Below are positions 62,490 to 64,000 of a stretch of 64,000 bases of DNA, piece after piece (positions within the stretch are counted from its first letter, which is position 1; every line of letters begins with the position of its first letter). The notes beneath the pieces are model-generated. The model was not told the origin of the DNA. It saw only the letters and a list, made by a program, of their open reading frames with translations, and ran no database searches. The position numbers and the translations under genes are program-made. Location: positions 62,001-126,000 of the forward strand of contig JAIXHJ010000006.1 in assembly GCA_030145845.1 (NCBI GenBank), in the 5' to 3' direction. The DNA comes from Pseudomonadota bacterium. GTDB taxonomy: Bacteria > Pseudomonadota > Gammaproteobacteria > Pseudomonadales > Oceanobacteraceae.

Positions 62490-64000
62490 ATGGACAGGTG
62501 GCAGAAACGCAGTATTTTCCTGATCGGATTCAGCATGCTGATGGCCATCAGCGGCTGCAGTGGTGGCGGCGGTGGCAGCTCATCCCCGACGGACGCCACC
62601 GTCACCGTGTCCCCACTGCTGGACACCACCGCCGAAGTCACCTTTCCTGAGAACTCACCGTTAGACTTCAGCAATGCTTCAATCACACTGGCAGATGCAG
62701 AAATCAGCATCTCATCCACCAACACCGCCAGCGTTTCTGTTTATGCTGACCGCCTCAATCAGCTGAGTATCTTCCTGCCATCGCGGGATGGTGGTGAAAG
62801 TCCGACCCTGTATCTGACAACCACCGTGGTTCCCGGGGAAAGAACTATCCGCCTGAATGTTGAAGAAACTGCCATCGCCCTGATCATGGCGGCCCTGAGT
62901 ACGGAATACACCGATAACGTTCAGACCGCCTCCTACACCAAATATGTCGTCAGCAAACACGCCGCTGACTTTGTCAGTGCCTTCAGCAGCGCGCTGGCGG
63001 ATGATCCCTATATGCTCCGGGCAGATAACCTGCCCACCCTGCTCTCCTCGCTACTGGCCGACAGTTATTCAGCCGCCATCAATGCTGCCGACGGCGAGCT
63101 GGGGACCACTTTCAATACCCTGACCACAACATCGGTCGCGCCGCTGGCAGACCTTTATGAACCGGTAGTGTATGAAGAAGATTTCGGTAATTTCATTTTA
63201 AAAAGTGATGCCCTGCCGCCATTCGGCGGGCTGACCCTGATTCCGCCCAACAGCCTGACCAGTGAGGAGCTGGTATTGCTCAATGGCTCCATGATTCCCG
63301 TGCTGACCCGCATCACAGATACCAGCAGCGATATTGTGATCAAAGACATTCCTGCAGCCTTTGCCGATCAGGCATTCAGTAGCGATATTCTCAGTCCCAG
63401 CAGCGGCCCCTTCGGTCTGCAACTGCCGAACTGGGAAAACATTGATAGCGGCAATAAAAATCTGTTAGTTGAAATCTACAGCCCCGGTCTCAGAGACATC
63501 ACCGACAGCCATTATTCCGACACTGGCAGTCCCTCCGCCGCCCTGCTGACGCGGGCAGTATTTTCCTCTGCCATTCTGCCGGTTATCGGGGCGGTTGTGC
63601 CCGGTGTATCCGGCGACAGTAACACCATTGCCAACGATGTTGCTGAGGTTATTTTCAGTACCCTATACAGCGCCGGTGCCTTTGAACACATCCTCTATTA
63701 CTGGCCACAGGGTGAGTACGTTACCGGTCTGGAAAAAACCTATAACTCACTCAGCAATGCAGCACTGATGTCTGCCATCATTAATAAACTGATCGAAAAA
63801 GAACTGCTCAAGCCGGAAACCACGGCCAAACTGATTGCCCTGCTTGCGGTCAAATTTACCGCCGCGGAATACGCCATTGCTTCCGCTGCGATTTCCATCA
63901 ACAGCCTCACTTATGGCCTGCTGAATACCCCCAGCAAAGTCACGTTTCAGGTGGTGTATCCGGTCGGCCTGCACGATCTTTATCCGATGTCAGTGGAAAA
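62490..64000 (+). CDS. Large lipoprotein, 3' end beyond the window
   Basis: The frame is open from ATG 62490 (GAGAGG upstream) to the end of the window, about 503 residues, so the gene is truncated by the window edge. It begins MDRWQKRSIFLIGFSMLMAISGC, a lipoprotein signal with lipobox ISGC, followed by a GGGGGSSS linker that marks many surface lipoproteins of marine gammaproteobacteria. The rest is a mix of Ala/Ser/Thr-rich helices and strands with no recognised motif. It lies 139 bp downstream of the MarR gene. Confidence 0.8.
   Translation, partial: MDRWQKRSIFLIGFSMLMAISGCSGGGGGSSSPTDATVTVSPLLDTTAEVTFPENSPLDFSNASITLADAEISISSTNTASVSVYADRLNQLSIFLPSRDGGESPTLYLTTTVVPGERTIRLNVEETAIALIMAALSTEYTDNVQTASYTKYVVSKHAADFVSAFSSALADDPYMLRADNLPTLLSSLLADSYSAAINAADGELGTTFNTLTTTSVAPLADLYEPVVYEEDFGNFILKSDALPPFGGLTLIPPNSLTSEELVLLNGSMIPVLTRITDTSSDIVIKDIPAAFADQAFSSDILSPSSGPFGLQLPNWENIDSGNKNLLVEIYSPGLRDITDSHYSDTGSPSAALLTRAVFSSAILPVIGAVVPGVSGDSNTIANDVAEVIFSTLYSAGAFEHILYYWPQGEYVTGLEKTYNSLSNAALMSAIINKLIEKELLKPETTAKLIALLAVKFTAAEYAIASAAISINSLTYGLLNTPSKVTFQVVYPVGLHDLYPMSVE

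Overview
The window reads as chromosomal DNA of a free-living, flagellated, respiring marine-type gammaproteobacterium. The gene content (complete System I cytochrome c maturation operon, a FliK/FhlB pair, many c-di-GMP and chemotaxis proteins, a FieF-type efflux pump, outer-membrane phospholipase A, a TonB receptor, an OlsB-like N-acyltransferase) fits the Oceanospirillales/Oceanospirillaceae best. That placement is an inference from gene content; no rRNA or tRNA was seen. No prophage, insertion sequence with a transposase, integron or CRISPR array was recognised.

Layout. 0-8.1 kb: the end of a secreted DUF11-repeat protein, a 1950-residue DUF11/SdrD-B/OmpA/beta-barrel mosaic protein and a DUF2804 protein. 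8.2-15.0 kb (minus): an uninterrupted, translationally coupled ccmABCDEFGHI operon, including a 58-residue ccmD. 15.1-17.2 kb: a FliK-like hook-length protein and an FhlB-like export-switch fragment. 17.3-20.1 kb: a TetR regulator, hemN with a well-placed FNR/Anr-type promoter, and a membrane-anchored thioredoxin-like protein. 20.2-24.6 kb: small unknown genes, an OlsB-like acyltransferase, a REC-GGDEF diguanylate cyclase, a Bax-like glucosaminidase lipoprotein and a PilZ protein. 24.6-34.9 kb: ackA and pta, separated by a four-gene block (periplasmic solute-binding-like protein, two-TM protein with a possible C-terminal winged helix, TonB-dependent receptor, lipoprotein phosphatase), then a YihG-type acyltransferase. 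34.8-41.7 kb: membrane diguanylate cyclase, cysK, alkB, an outer-membrane protein, fieF, a response regulator with a C-terminal membrane anchor and a repeat lipoprotein.

41.7-42.3 kb is the only gene-free stretch longer than 300 bases. It holds a roughly 400-bp element with imperfect terminal inverted repeats and at least four strong hairpins that carry GGA in their loops on the + strand, the architecture expected of a CsrA/RsmA-binding RNA or of a dispersed palindromic repeat.

42.3-49.7 kb: a DUF4377-like lipoprotein, a second acyltransferase and a signalling locus (hybrid histidine kinase, HTH protein with a pseudo-receiver, response regulator with degenerate GGDEF and EAL domains). 49.8-55.9 kb: a small coupled gene, a pitrilysin-type protease, SDR, BASS transporter, DUF1439 protein and cytochrome b561. 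56-62.4 kb: an MCP, an ATP-NAD-kinase-like protein, pldA (with an 8-copy 7-bp tandem repeat upstream), a zinc-ribbon protein, an EamA exporter and a divergent MarR regulator with two identical-arm operators. The window ends inside a large lipoprotein gene starting at 62490.

Themes: cytochrome c/haem/anaerobic metabolism (ccm, hemN, b561, ackA/pta), envelope and lipid remodelling (OlsB-like, two acyltransferases, PldA), and dense c-di-GMP and two-component signalling. The most unusual parts are the hairpin element at 41.8-42.2 kb and the receptor/phosphatase/regulator block between ackA and pta.
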